NCBI GenBank assembly: GCA_012798275.1
Contig: JAAZNO010000584.1
Span: 1 to 9,280 of the forward strand
Source: Chloroflexota bacterium
GTDB taxonomy: Bacteria > Chloroflexota > Anaerolineae > B4-G1 > SLSP01
DNA length: 9,280 bases
Direction of reading: 5' to 3'
The position numbers and the translations under genes were made by a program. Of this stretch, positions 1 through 6,362 are shown piece by piece. Position 1 is the stretch's first letter. Each line of letters opens with the position of its first letter. Below the pieces are notes generated by a model. The model did no database searches. It was given only the letters and a program-made list of their open reading frames with translations, and was not told the origin of the DNA.

Positions 1-1479
1 GAGCAGGTCGGGACGCGCCAGACACAGCCGGATGCCCCGCTCGCCCAGGAAGGGATTTTCCTCCGGCGCCAGGTTGATGTACGGCAGAGGCTTATCCCCT
101 CCAATGTCGAGGGTCCGAATGATGACGGGTCGGCCCTCCAGGGCCAGGGCAATGTCGCGGTAGACCTCGAACTGCTCCGTTTCTGTCGGCGCGGAAGCGC
201 GATCCAGGAACAGGAACTCCGTCCGCAATAACCCCACCCCTTCGGCGCCGGCCGCGTGCGCCTTGCGCGCGTCCGCCACACCGCCAATGTTCGCCACAAT
301 TTCGACGCGATGGCCGTCACGGGTCACCGCCGGCTCAGCCGAGGACGCCTGCGCAGCCAGGCGGCGCGCCTGGTACAGCCGCTGCGCTTCCTGCGCGCGC
401 GCCAGCGTCTCCGCATCCGGCTCGATCACCAGCGTGCCGGCGACGCCGTCCAGGATCGCCAACGTGCCGTTGTCGAGCTTCAACACGTCCTCGCCGACGC
501 TCACGACCGCTGGGAAACCCATCGCCCGCGCAATGATCGCCGCATGGGCGGTAGGTCCACCCACTGCCGTGCAGAACCCCAACACCCGTTGGGGATCCAG
601 CGACGCCGTGTCCGAGGGGGAAATATCGTGCGCTACCACCAGCACCGGATAGTCAGGCAGCTGAATGGCCTCCGAGGTGTCGGCGCCGACCAGCAACCGC
701 AACACGCGATAGCCCACGTCATGGATGTCCGCCGCGCGCGCCGCCAGCAAGGGATCGTCGAGCGCCGCCATCATCCTGGCCCGCGCCTCGATGGCGGCCT
801 GCCATGCCTGCGCCGCGTTGTGTTGCCGCTCGATGTTGGCGTAAACCGCTTCCAGAAGGTCGGGATCTTCCAGCAGCTCCAGATGCACCTCGAAGATCGC
901 GGCCTCGCTGGCAATGGCCTGTCCGAGCAGCTGCGCCCGCAGCTGTTGGAGTTGCTCCCGCGCGGCTTCCAGCGCCTGCTGGAGCAAAGCGCGCTCCTGG
1001 TTAACGCCCGTAAAGGTGTCGCTTACCGTGATTTTTGCGCGTTCCAGACGGAAGATCGGGCCGATGCCGAAGCCAGGTGCCGCCGGAATGCCACGGAGCA
1101 AGCGTTGGGGCAGCCCCGGCTCGCTCGCACACGGCGCAGTGGCTGCTGCAGGTGCGGGCATCACCGCTGCCGGTTTTTGAACCTCGGGAACAGGCACCGT
1201 CACAAGCTTGCCTGTCCCTTCTCCCAGGCCCTGCTCGATGATCGTCTGCAGCGCCAGGGCAGCGACGTCCTCGTCCTCGCCTTCGACTTCCAGGCGCACC
1301 ACGCCGCCGGATTCCACCCCCAACGTGAGCACAGAGATCAGGCTTTTGGCGTTCGCCTGTTTGGCACCATGCCCGATGCGGACAGCAGATTTGAAGGTCT
1401 TGGCCGTATTGACCAGGACTTTGGCCGGCCTGGCGTGCAAGCCGGTAGGATTGTGCACCACGATTTCAAATGTCTTCAC
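1..1479 (-). CDS. ptsP: HPr-enzyme I fusion (PEP-protein phosphotransferase), C-terminus cut by window edge
   Basis: This gene encodes the general energy-coupling proteins of the PTS in one cytoplasmic chain: enzyme I takes phosphate from PEP and passes it to HPr. The 493 visible codons begin with an HPr domain (about residues 1-88) carrying GLHARPA with His15 and a regulatory-type serine at Ser46 in NAKSLIS. A Pro/Ala-rich linker (about 95-122) leads to the enzyme I start, RGIPAAPGFGIG (129-140). The phospho-histidine motif GGPTAHAAI places the active His at 312. PEP-binding segments follow: LLRTEFLF (417-424), RTLDIGGDKPLPYI (455-468) and NPFLGERGIRLCL (475-487). The rest of the PEP barrel, including the catalytic Cys region, lies beyond base 1; fusions of this type usually exceed 800 residues. 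GTG at 1479 is chosen because an AGGCGG site sits 7 bases upstream and HPr proteins begin here; an in-frame TAA lies slightly further upstream. It follows the kinase gene by 51 bp. No EIIA domain precedes HPr, unlike FruB-type multiphosphoryl proteins. Confidence 0.95.
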   Translation of the reverse strand, partial: MKTFEIVVHNPTGLHARPAKVLVNTAKTFKSAVRIGHGAKQANAKSLISVLTLGVESGGVVRLEVEGEDEDVAALALQTIIEQGLGEGTGKLVTVPVPEVQKPAAVMPAPAAATAPCASEPGLPQRLLRGIPAAPGFGIGPIFRLERAKITVSDTFTGVNQERALLQQALEAAREQLQQLRAQLLGQAIASEAAIFEVHLELLEDPDLLEAVYANIERQHNAAQAWQAAIEARARMMAALDDPLLAARAADIHDVGYRVLRLLVGADTSEAIQLPDYPVLVVAHDISPSDTASLDPQRVLGFCTAVGGPTAHAAIIARAMGFPAVVSVGEDVLKLDNGTLAILDGVAGTLVIEPDAETLARAQEAQRLYQARRLAAQASSAEPAVTRDGHRVEIVANIGGVADARKAHAAGAEGVGLLRTEFLFLDRASAPTETEQFEVYRDIALALEGRPVIIRTLDIGGDKPLPYINLAPEENPFLGERGIRLCLARPDLL

Positions 1480-1530
1480 TTGAAAGCCGCCTTTCTGTAG
1501 AGGAAAATGCACATCACCCTTAACGGCTGT

Positions 1531-2481
1531 TCAGTCGAGCCCGGCCCCTGCCTCCAGCCGACGCACGACCACCCGGTCCAAGAAAGAAGAGACCAATGCC
1601 AGATCGCCCATCGTCGTGCCGGGGAGGCTTGCGGCGGCCGTGCCACAGGCAATCCCCCAGCGCAACACCTCCGGCAACGGCAAGTCGTGGCTCAGACCCC
1701 ACATCACGCCGGCGACCGCGCTATCTCCCGCCCCGATGGGATTGCGTTCGGTGATCACCGGGGCGGCGCCGACCCAGCAAGCGTGCCCGTCGGAGAGCAG
1801 AGCGCCGGCCTTGCCAAACGACATGTAGACGTGCGCCACGCCCAGCGCGTGGATGGCCGCCACCGCCGCCTGGGAATCCTCTGGGGAAGTGACCGGAATG
1901 CCGGTTAGCTCCGTCGCCTCGAAAGCGTTGGGCTTGACCAGGTAAGGACGAACCTCACAAGCGCGCTTGAGGGGCTCCCCGCTCGTGTCCAACACCGCGC
2001 GGCCCCCCGCACGCTGCACGCACTCGATGATCTCGGCGTAGAAAGTCGGCGGCAGGCCATGGGGCAGGCTGCCCGAGAGCACCCACCAATCGCCCGCCTG
2101 CGCCAGGGAGGCCACTTTGGAGAGCAAGGCAGCCCCCTCCTCCGGCGAGATCACCGGCCCGGCTTCGTTGACTTTGATGTGTTGAGGGAGCCTTTCGCTG
2201 ACGATGCTCACGTTAGTGCGGGTTTCATCAGCAATCTCCACAAAGTCCGTGCGGATTCCCAACCCGGCGAGTCCGCGCGCGATCCGCGCACCCGTCCCTC
2301 CCCCGACGAATCCCAACGCGACGCTCTCGCCCCCCAGCGCGTGCAGCGCCCGGGAGACGTTGAAGCCCTTGCCGCCGAAGTCAATTCGCACCACCGTCGC
2401 CCGCAGCACATCGTTGAAGCGGATCTCCGGCACGGTGAGTTCGCGATCCAGGGCAGGATTGAGGGTCACGGTGTAGATCAT
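1531..2481 (-). CDS. PfkB-family sugar-phosphate kinase, 1-phosphofructokinase / tagatose-6-phosphate kinase type
   Basis: This is a cytoplasmic ATP-dependent kinase of the ribokinase/PfkB superfamily that phosphorylates a ketohexose monophosphate to a bisphosphate. At 316 residues it is of normal length. The start MIYTVTLNPALDRE is typical of the FruK/LacC branch. The sugar-binding signature GGKGFNVSRAL spans 36-46, KPNAFEATELTG spans 183-194, and the anion-hole/catalytic motif NPIGAGDS gives Asp253 as catalytic base. The FruK (fructose-1-P), LacC (tagatose-6-P) and Pfk-2 (fructose-6-P) branches share these motifs, so the substrate cannot be fixed from sequence alone. ATG at 2481 lies one base after the TGA of the dehydrogenase, which suggests translational coupling and use of the dehydrogenase product. 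The HPr-enzyme I gene follows. I favour 1-phosphofructokinase because the operon carries PTS genes and the neighbour could make fructose-1-P; tagatose-6-P kinase is the main alternative. Confidence 0.88.
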   Translation of the reverse strand: MIYTVTLNPALDRELTVPEIRFNDVLRATVVRIDFGGKGFNVSRALHALGGESVALGFVGGGTGARIARGLAGLGIRTDFVEIADETRTNVSIVSERLPQHIKVNEAGPVISPEEGAALLSKVASLAQAGDWWVLSGSLPHGLPPTFYAEIIECVQRAGGRAVLDTSGEPLKRACEVRPYLVKPNAFEATELTGIPVTSPEDSQAAVAAIHALGVAHVYMSFGKAGALLSDGHACWVGAAPVITERNPIGAGDSAVAGVMWGLSHDLPLPEVLRWGIACGTAAASLPGTTMGDLALVSSFLDRVVVRRLEAGAGLD

Positions 2482-2482
2482 G

Positions 2483-4237
2483 TCAGCCCTGCCAGAAAGT
2501 TTCGATCAGACGCCGCTCGGCCTCGTTGGTCCAGACGTGGCCGGGGCCCATCGCCGCGCCGATGTCGGGATATTGCTCCGCCAGTTCCGCCAGTCCCAAC
2601 AGCGGCAGGCCAATGAGTTGCGGATAGATGACGATCTTGCCCGCAAAGCGGCCTTCTATCATCGCCCGCGCCCCTTCCGCGGCCACGTTGAGGCCGCCCA
2701 CCGCCGCCACCGAGCGGTTAGGCGAGAGCTTTCCCGCCAGCGCTTTGTTGATCACCAGCTGCTGATCGGCCAGAGTGGAGCCGGAGGTGCCGGTGAATTG
2801 GGCGTTGTGCAGATAGATGAGGCTCAGGTCAAGCGGCGCATACGTCCCATTGGGCACGCCCGCAAAGAACACCAACATGCCGTCGGCCTTCAGCAGGGTC
2901 GCCGCGTCAGCCATCACCGCCGCGGCGGGAACTGACACCACCACGTCATCGGCGCCCTGCCCGCCGGTCAACTCCCGCACGAGCTCCGCCAACGACTTCT
3001 CCGCCGCATTGGGATTGAAGATGACCAGCGTTTTGCCGTGTTGCGCGGCGAGCGGGGCGAATTGGGCCTCAAGGATCGCCAAACGCTCAGCGTTGACATC
3101 GGTGGCGACGACCACCGCCGGCCCTTCGGGCAACTCCAGCGCACGCTGGACGTGCATCTGTCCCATCGGCCCGCCAGCGCCCACAAAGACCGCCGTTCCG
3201 CCCGTGCGCAGCTCGCAGCGATTGCGCGCCTTCCCATACGACGCCGCGATGTCCGGCCCTCGGTTGCCGAGATAGGCCGTGTAATCGTAGTGAATGCGCC
3301 CGACGTCCACCTGACAGAGGCCATCCAACGGCGTCTGCCCCACCAGGTTGAAGGTGCCCCGTCGTGCGATGAGGCGCGCAGCGGCGCTCACCCCTTCTGC
3401 CGAGCGGGGATCGAGCACGATGATGTCGTCAAAGCCCGCTCCATCGGTCAACGCGCGCAGGTCTGCCAGCACCTCCACCGTCAGACCGTTGCGCTCGATG
3501 ATTTCCACCGGGCGGCGTCGGGCCTCAGCCCGCACCAGCGCCTCGACGGCGGGAGGAACATCGCTCAGCACGATGCGCGCCGGGTTTTCCAGCCCGGCGG
3601 AGAAGACATAAGGGGTCGGATCGTCGGGATGTCCCCAGATCCACAGCGAGCCGCCTTTCAAAACCTCCAGGCGACGGCGCTGCGTGTAGGCCGCTTCGAC
3701 GCAGGCCCACGGCTCCGTCAACGCCGCGGCCGCGTATCCCAGATCGCCCTCCAGCGGGAGGACATAGCAGGTCTGCTGATCGGGGCCTGCGGCAAGCACC
3801 TCCGGCCCGACGAGATGGAATTGAATCAGGCCGCCGGGGATGCTATAGCCGTAGGCCGTGTTCCGTCCCTGCGCATCGTAGATGTCCGGTTGCAACACCA
3901 ATCGCTGCGCCGGATGAAAGCGCTCTTGCAGCGCGGTGCCGACCTGCACCACCGTCATAGCCACCTCGTGCCCCAGGCGCGTGGGGTTGACGCTCAGATC
4001 GCGGTTGTGGAGCTTGGGATGTTGCCCGCCCTGCTTGATCAGCTTGACGTCGGAGAAGCACATCCCCACGGCATCCACGCGCACCAACAGTTGATCCGAC
4101 CCCGGCGTCGGCACCGGTTCGAGTTCGGGTTTGCCTCCGCGGCCGATGTTCTCCACGCCCGCGCCGACCATGTTCCAGGCCCAGGTCTGGGCGGGCAAGG
4201 GCGCCGCCAGCGACCGATACCGTTCAAAGCTGCCCAT
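2483..4237 (-). CDS. Medium-chain (zinc-type) dehydrogenase with two Rossmann-like halves, related to sorbose-1-phosphate reductase
   Basis: This is a predicted cytoplasmic NAD(P)-dependent polyol-phosphate or sugar-phosphate dehydrogenase, 584 aa against about 340-420 for ordinary members of the family. The N-terminal GroES-like part (about 40-180) has catalytic zinc ligands Cys60 (GMCFSDVK), His90-Glu91 (LGHEV) and Glu175 (LTEPWACVEAA), as in the sorbitol/threonine dehydrogenase branch. The four-cysteine structural zinc lobe is absent. A first nucleotide-fold-like segment (about 195-320) has a degraded glycine motif, GGSLWIWGHPDDP. A second (about 346-475) has an intact FVGAGGPMGQ followed by ATDVN, whose Asp380 suggests NAD. 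The tail returns to the catalytic fold. ATG at 4237 is preferred to 4252 because GGAGGT sits 6 bases before it and overlaps the earlier ATG's codons. It lies between EIIA and the kinase, so it probably oxidises the imported PTS product. The SorE relationship is from motif memory; the substrate is inferred. Confidence 0.8.
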   Translation of the reverse strand: MGSFERYRSLAAPLPAQTWAWNMVGAGVENIGRGGKPELEPVPTPGSDQLLVRVDAVGMCFSDVKLIKQGGQHPKLHNRDLSVNPTRLGHEVAMTVVQVGTALQERFHPAQRLVLQPDIYDAQGRNTAYGYSIPGGLIQFHLVGPEVLAAGPDQQTCYVLPLEGDLGYAAAALTEPWACVEAAYTQRRRLEVLKGGSLWIWGHPDDPTPYVFSAGLENPARIVLSDVPPAVEALVRAEARRRPVEIIERNGLTVEVLADLRALTDGAGFDDIIVLDPRSAEGVSAAARLIARRGTFNLVGQTPLDGLCQVDVGRIHYDYTAYLGNRGPDIAASYGKARNRCELRTGGTAVFVGAGGPMGQMHVQRALELPEGPAVVVATDVNAERLAILEAQFAPLAAQHGKTLVIFNPNAAEKSLAELVRELTGGQGADDVVVSVPAAAVMADAATLLKADGMLVFFAGVPNGTYAPLDLSLIYLHNAQFTGTSGSTLADQQLVINKALAGKLSPNRSVAAVGGLNVAAEGARAMIEGRFAGKIVIYPQLIGLPLLGLAELAEQYPDIGAAMGPGHVWTNEAERRLIETFWQG

Positions 4238-4254
4238 TGTCACACCTCCCATTG

Positions 4255-4275
4255 CTAACTTCTAATTTCTAACCT
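4255..4275. repeat. Three degenerate 7-bp tandem repeats between EIIA and dehydrogenase genes
   Basis: On the plus strand the units are CTAACTT (4255-4261), CTAATTT (4262-4268) and CTAACCT (4269-4275). They fill nearly all of the short gap between the two genes and run into the EIIA stop codon at 4274-4276. The tract is AT-rich in an otherwise GC-rich region. It resembles the short heptanucleotide tandem repeats known between genes in filamentous cyanobacteria and seen in other GC-rich environmental bacteria. A role is unknown. Confidence 0.65.
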
Positions 4276-4714
4276 ATGCTTCCTGCACCGGACGACCGAG
4301 ACGTTGAATGATGACTTGGGGATCGGTCGCCCGCACCAATGCCGCCACATCTTCCTCCTCTTCAACCACCTCGGCGAGGTTGGCCAGCACCGTGATGTGC
4401 TCATCTGCCTTGGCCGCAATGCCGATCACCAGATACGCCCGTTCCTCGTCCTCCCACACAATCCCTTCCGGGAATTGCACCACCGAGATACCCGTTTCGA
4501 GGATGTCGGCCCGGTTCTCGAACTCGCCGTGCGGGATCGCTACACCGTTGCCCATGTAGGTGGACATGGTGCGCTCGCGCGCCAGCATCCCCTCGACATA
4601 GGCCGGCGTCACCCGCCCCGCCTGCACGAGCAAATCCCCCGCCATTTTGATGGCCGCCTCTTTCGAGTCCGCCACGGCGTTCAGACGCACCAGAGCCTCG
4701 GTTAGAATCGCCAT
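4274..4714 (-). CDS. mtlF: PTS mannitol-type EIIA protein
   Basis: This soluble PTS component accepts phosphate from HPr and passes it to EIIB. It is a 146-aa protein of the mannitol/fructose EIIA family, about the length of the EIIA domain of E. coli MtlA. The phosphorylation site is His62 in GNGVAIPHGEFE (56-67), and the second conserved active-site histidine is His106 in ADEHITVL. Other family hallmarks are VTPAYVEGMLARER (35-48) and VVQFPEGIVW (78-87). ATG at 4714 is preferred to an upstream in-frame TTG at 4732, because a GGAGG sequence inside the end of the EIIB gene lies 9 bases before it and the family start fits. Only four bases separate the two genes, which suggests coupled translation. 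In E. coli this domain is fused to EIIC and EIIB; here it is free-standing, as in Gram-positive mtlF. Confidence 0.94.
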   Translation of the reverse strand: MAILTEALVRLNAVADSKEAAIKMAGDLLVQAGRVTPAYVEGMLARERTMSTYMGNGVAIPHGEFENRADILETGISVVQFPEGIVWEDEERAYLVIGIAAKADEHITVLANLAEVVEEEEDVAALVRATDPQVIIQRLGRPVQEA

Positions 4715-4718
4715 GGCC

Positions 4719-5042
4719 TCAATCCTCCACAATATCGGCGTTGTTTTTCAAGGCCTCGATGATCTTATCATATGCCGGGATGTTCATGAAGTTTTTGAAG
4801 GCAAAACACACGGCCCACGGGGCCCTGGCGCGAGCCATCTCCGACAGCCCCTCATGCGAGAGCACGATCTGCGCGTCCTCCGTGATCGCTCGCACCGGGC
4901 TGTGCGCCACCTCGATGTTCTGGAAACCGGCCTTCTTGAGCATCTGCTTGAGCTTGTTGGCCGCCATGAGGCTGGACCCCATCCCGGCCTCACAAGCAAT
5001 AACGATTTTTTTAACCTTTGCAGCAGGAACCGAATGCGCCAT
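4719..5042 (-). CDS. PTS mannitol-type EIIB protein
   Basis: This small cytoplasmic PTS protein (107 aa) receives phosphate from EIIA on a cysteine and gives it to the sugar held by EIIC. The P-loop-like motif CEAGMGSS (17-24) makes Cys17 the phospho-acceptor. It is nearly the same as the CDAGMGSS site of the MtlA EIIB domain, and the rest of the chain (VLSHEGLSEMARARAP, 60-75; FKNFMNIPAYDKI, 82-94) also follows the mannitol EIIB pattern. ATG at 5042 has a GGGAGGT site 6 bases upstream. In most mannitol permeases this domain is fused to EIIC. Here it is a separate gene, divided from EIIC by about 180 bp with two hairpins, while EIIA follows after 4 bp. Confidence 0.94.
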   Translation of the reverse strand: MAHSVPAAKVKKIVIACEAGMGSSLMAANKLKQMLKKAGFQNIEVAHSPVRAITEDAQIVLSHEGLSEMARARAPWAVCFAFKNFMNIPAYDKIIEALKNNADIVED

Positions 5043-5103
5043 TTTAGAACCTCCCTATGTGAAACAAAATACAAACCAAGTTCAAAATCTCATACCAGAA
5101 GGC

Positions 5104-5124
5104 CAAAGCGCTCATGTCGCTTTG
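5104..5124 (-). other. Inverted repeat (7-bp stem, 7-nt loop)
   Basis: CAAAGCG at 5104-5110 pairs perfectly with CGCTTTG at 5118-5124 around a 7-base loop. It lies 62 bases before the EIIB start on the transcribed strand. No U-tract follows, so it is not called a terminator. Confidence 0.6.
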
Positions 5125-5154
5125 AGTCCAATGCAAAGTAGCCAGGTAACCACC

Positions 5155-5186
5155 GAGGCCCGATAGGCCGGGACCCGTCGGGCCTC
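5155..5186 (-). other. Inverted repeat (9-bp GC-rich stem, 14-nt loop)
   Basis: GAGGCCCGA at 5155-5163 pairs perfectly with TCGGGCCTC at 5178-5186. The loop is itself GC-rich and may extend the pairing. It lies 36 bases after the EIIC stop codon. The absence of a following U-run argues against a classical terminator; a 3'-end-stabilising hairpin or a processing site is possible. Confidence 0.65.
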
Positions 5187-5222
5187 GTCATGCCGCCGTA
5201 GCGTGCAGGTTACGCCGCTTCT

Positions 5223-6248
5223 CTATTTCTCCTCGTCTTCCTTCACCGGCATAACGCGCAGGATGAAAGAACCGACCAGGAAAGAGGCCACTGCCGCAAT
5301 CAAGATGCCCATCAACACAGGGAAATGCTGTCCCTTGGGGATCACGGCGAGGTAGGCGAAGATGGAGCCAGGCGAAGGCGTAGCGACCAACCCCGCCCCG
5401 GTGATCACGAACCACAGATCGGCCAGGATGCCGCCGGCCCACAGCGCCAGAATCATGACCGGATGCGCCAGCACATAGGGGAAATAAATCTCATGGATGC
5501 CGCCGAGGAAGTGAATGATGATCGCGCCCGGCGCAGATTCCTTCGACATCCCCTTGCCGGCGAACCAATAGGCGAGCAGCAAGCCCAGGCCTGGCCCGGG
5601 GTTCGACTCCAGCATGAACAGCACGGAGCGTCCGGCCTTCTCTACCTGCGTGACGCCGATCGGGCCGAGGATGCCATGATTGATGGCGTTGTTCAAGAAC
5701 AACACCTTCGCTGGCTCGATGATGATGTCCGCCAGCGGCAGCAGGCGCCTGTCCACCAGGAATTGCACGCCAGACCCCAACGCATTGGTCAGCCCTAGCA
5801 CGACCGGGCCGATGAGCAGATGGCCCACAATCGCCAGGATCAGCCCCAGGATGCCGGCGGAGAAGTTGTTGATCAACATCTCGAAGCCGCTGGGGATCTT
5901 GTCCTCGACCAGCTTGTCAAACTGCTTCATCAGGAAGCCGGCAAGCGGCCCCATGACCATCGCGCCGATGAACATCGGCACGTCCGTTCCCACGATCACA
6001 CCCATCGTCGCCGCCGCACCCACAACGCCGCCGCGCCACTCATGGACGACCTTGCCGCCGGTAAAGCCAATCAGAATCGGCAGCAAATAGGTGATCATGG
6101 GACCGACCATCTCGGCCAGTTTTTCATTGGGGAGCCAGCCTGTGGGGATGAACAACGCCGTGAGCAGACCCCAGGCAATGAAGGCGCCAATGTTAGGGAT
6201 GATCATGGCTGCCAAAAAACTACCAAACCGCTGAATCTTCTCGCGCAT
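5223..6248 (-). CDS. mtlA: PTS mannitol permease EIIC (MtlA-type membrane domain)
   Basis: This is the membrane channel of the PTS, which binds the hexitol outside and releases it after phosphorylation by EIIB. It has 341 aa, the length of the EIIC domain of E. coli MtlA. The start [20 protein letters not shown] and the segment from 33 to 66 ([14 protein letters not shown], then [14 protein letters not shown]) are near-copies of MtlA. Other signatures are [16 protein letters not shown] (120-135), [12 protein letters not shown] (185-196) and the substrate-site loop [12 protein letters not shown] (249-260), the GIxE motif with Glu253. Several hydrophobic helices fill the chain and a short acidic tail, KEDEEK, ends it, with no EIIB or EIIA domains attached. 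ATG at 6248 is chosen over an earlier in-frame ATG at 6281 because AAAGGAG lies about 8 bases before it. Mannitol is the best substrate guess; related polyols such as glucitol or arabitol remain possible. Confidence 0.95.
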   Translation of the reverse strand: MREKIQRFGSFLAAMIIPNIGAFIAWGLLTALFIPTGWLPNEKLAEMVGPMITYLLPILIGFTGGKVVHEWRGGVVGAAATMGVIVGTDVPMFIGAMVMGPLAGFLMKQFDKLVEDKIPSGFEMLINNFSAGILGLILAIVGHLLIGPVVLGLTNALGSGVQFLVDRRLLPLADIIIEPAKVLFLNNAINHGILGPIGVTQVEKAGRSVLFMLESNPGPGLGLLLAYWFAGKGMSKESAPGAIIIHFLGGIHEIYFPYVLAHPVMILALWAGGILADLWFVITGAGLVATPSPGSIFAYLAVIPKGQHFPVLMGILIAAVASFLVGSFILRVMPVKEDEEK

Positions 6249-6362
6249 GACAGTTGCTCCTTTCAAAATGAGATGAGGCAAATAGGTTCTCAGACATTCC
6301 TACCCACGACGGATCCATCAACCGCTAATGTATCTCGATAGGCACCTCCTCTGCGCCGAACT
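6249..6362 (-). promoter_or_regulatory. Gap between regulator and EIIC genes
   Basis: This 114-bp gap contains the EIIC ribosome binding site and the shared motif at 6283-6294. A strong SD-like GAGGAGGTG lies just after the regulator stop with no fitting gene behind it. A weak -35-like TTGATG is present without a good -10. An internal promoter controlled by the MtlR-like regulator is plausible here but not demonstrated by sequence. Confidence 0.3.
6283..6294 (-). promoter_or_regulatory. Candidate operator copy: TCTGAGAACCTA
   Basis: On the minus strand this reads TCTGAGAACCTA. It matches 11 of 12 bases of the copy upstream of the regulator (7945-7956). Both sit at nearly the same distance before the start codon, 35 bases here and 41 there. 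The core TCTGAGA is a small palindrome. It may be the site of the MtlR-like protein; binding is inferred. Confidence 0.4.

Larger units (their letters stand above)
5043..5222 (-). promoter_or_regulatory. Structured gap between EIIC and EIIB genes
   Basis: This 180-bp gap is unusually long for the operon, where other internal gaps are 1-114 bp. It holds two perfect inverted repeats listed separately and the EIIB ribosome binding site. Neither hairpin is followed by a clear run of U in the direction of transcription, so they do not look like ordinary intrinsic terminators. I see no convincing promoter or small gene. The segment could set the ratio of EIIC to the downstream proteins by RNA processing or stability, but this is inference. 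Confidence 0.4.

Noticed and set aside
256..1500. A long plus-strand reading frame of 414 codons opposite the HPr-enzyme I gene
   Set aside because: Its translation is Arg/His/Gln-rich without recognisable motifs, while the opposite strand gives a continuous, motif-rich HPr-enzyme I protein. High GC explains the open shadow frame.
3038..4258. A 406-codon plus-strand frame opposite the dehydrogenase gene
   Set aside because: Composition is shadow-like and the minus strand encodes a clear zinc-type dehydrogenase with zinc ligands and a Rossmann motif.
5155..5186. Rho-independent terminator after EIIC
   Set aside because: The 9-bp GC stem is good, but no U-tract follows in the direction of transcription, and EIIB/EIIA must be made with EIIC.
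6200..6322. A leader peptide of about 32 codons starting inside the gap before EIIC and ending within it
   Set aside because: No ribosome binding site at proper spacing and no regulatory codon pattern such as a run of one amino acid.
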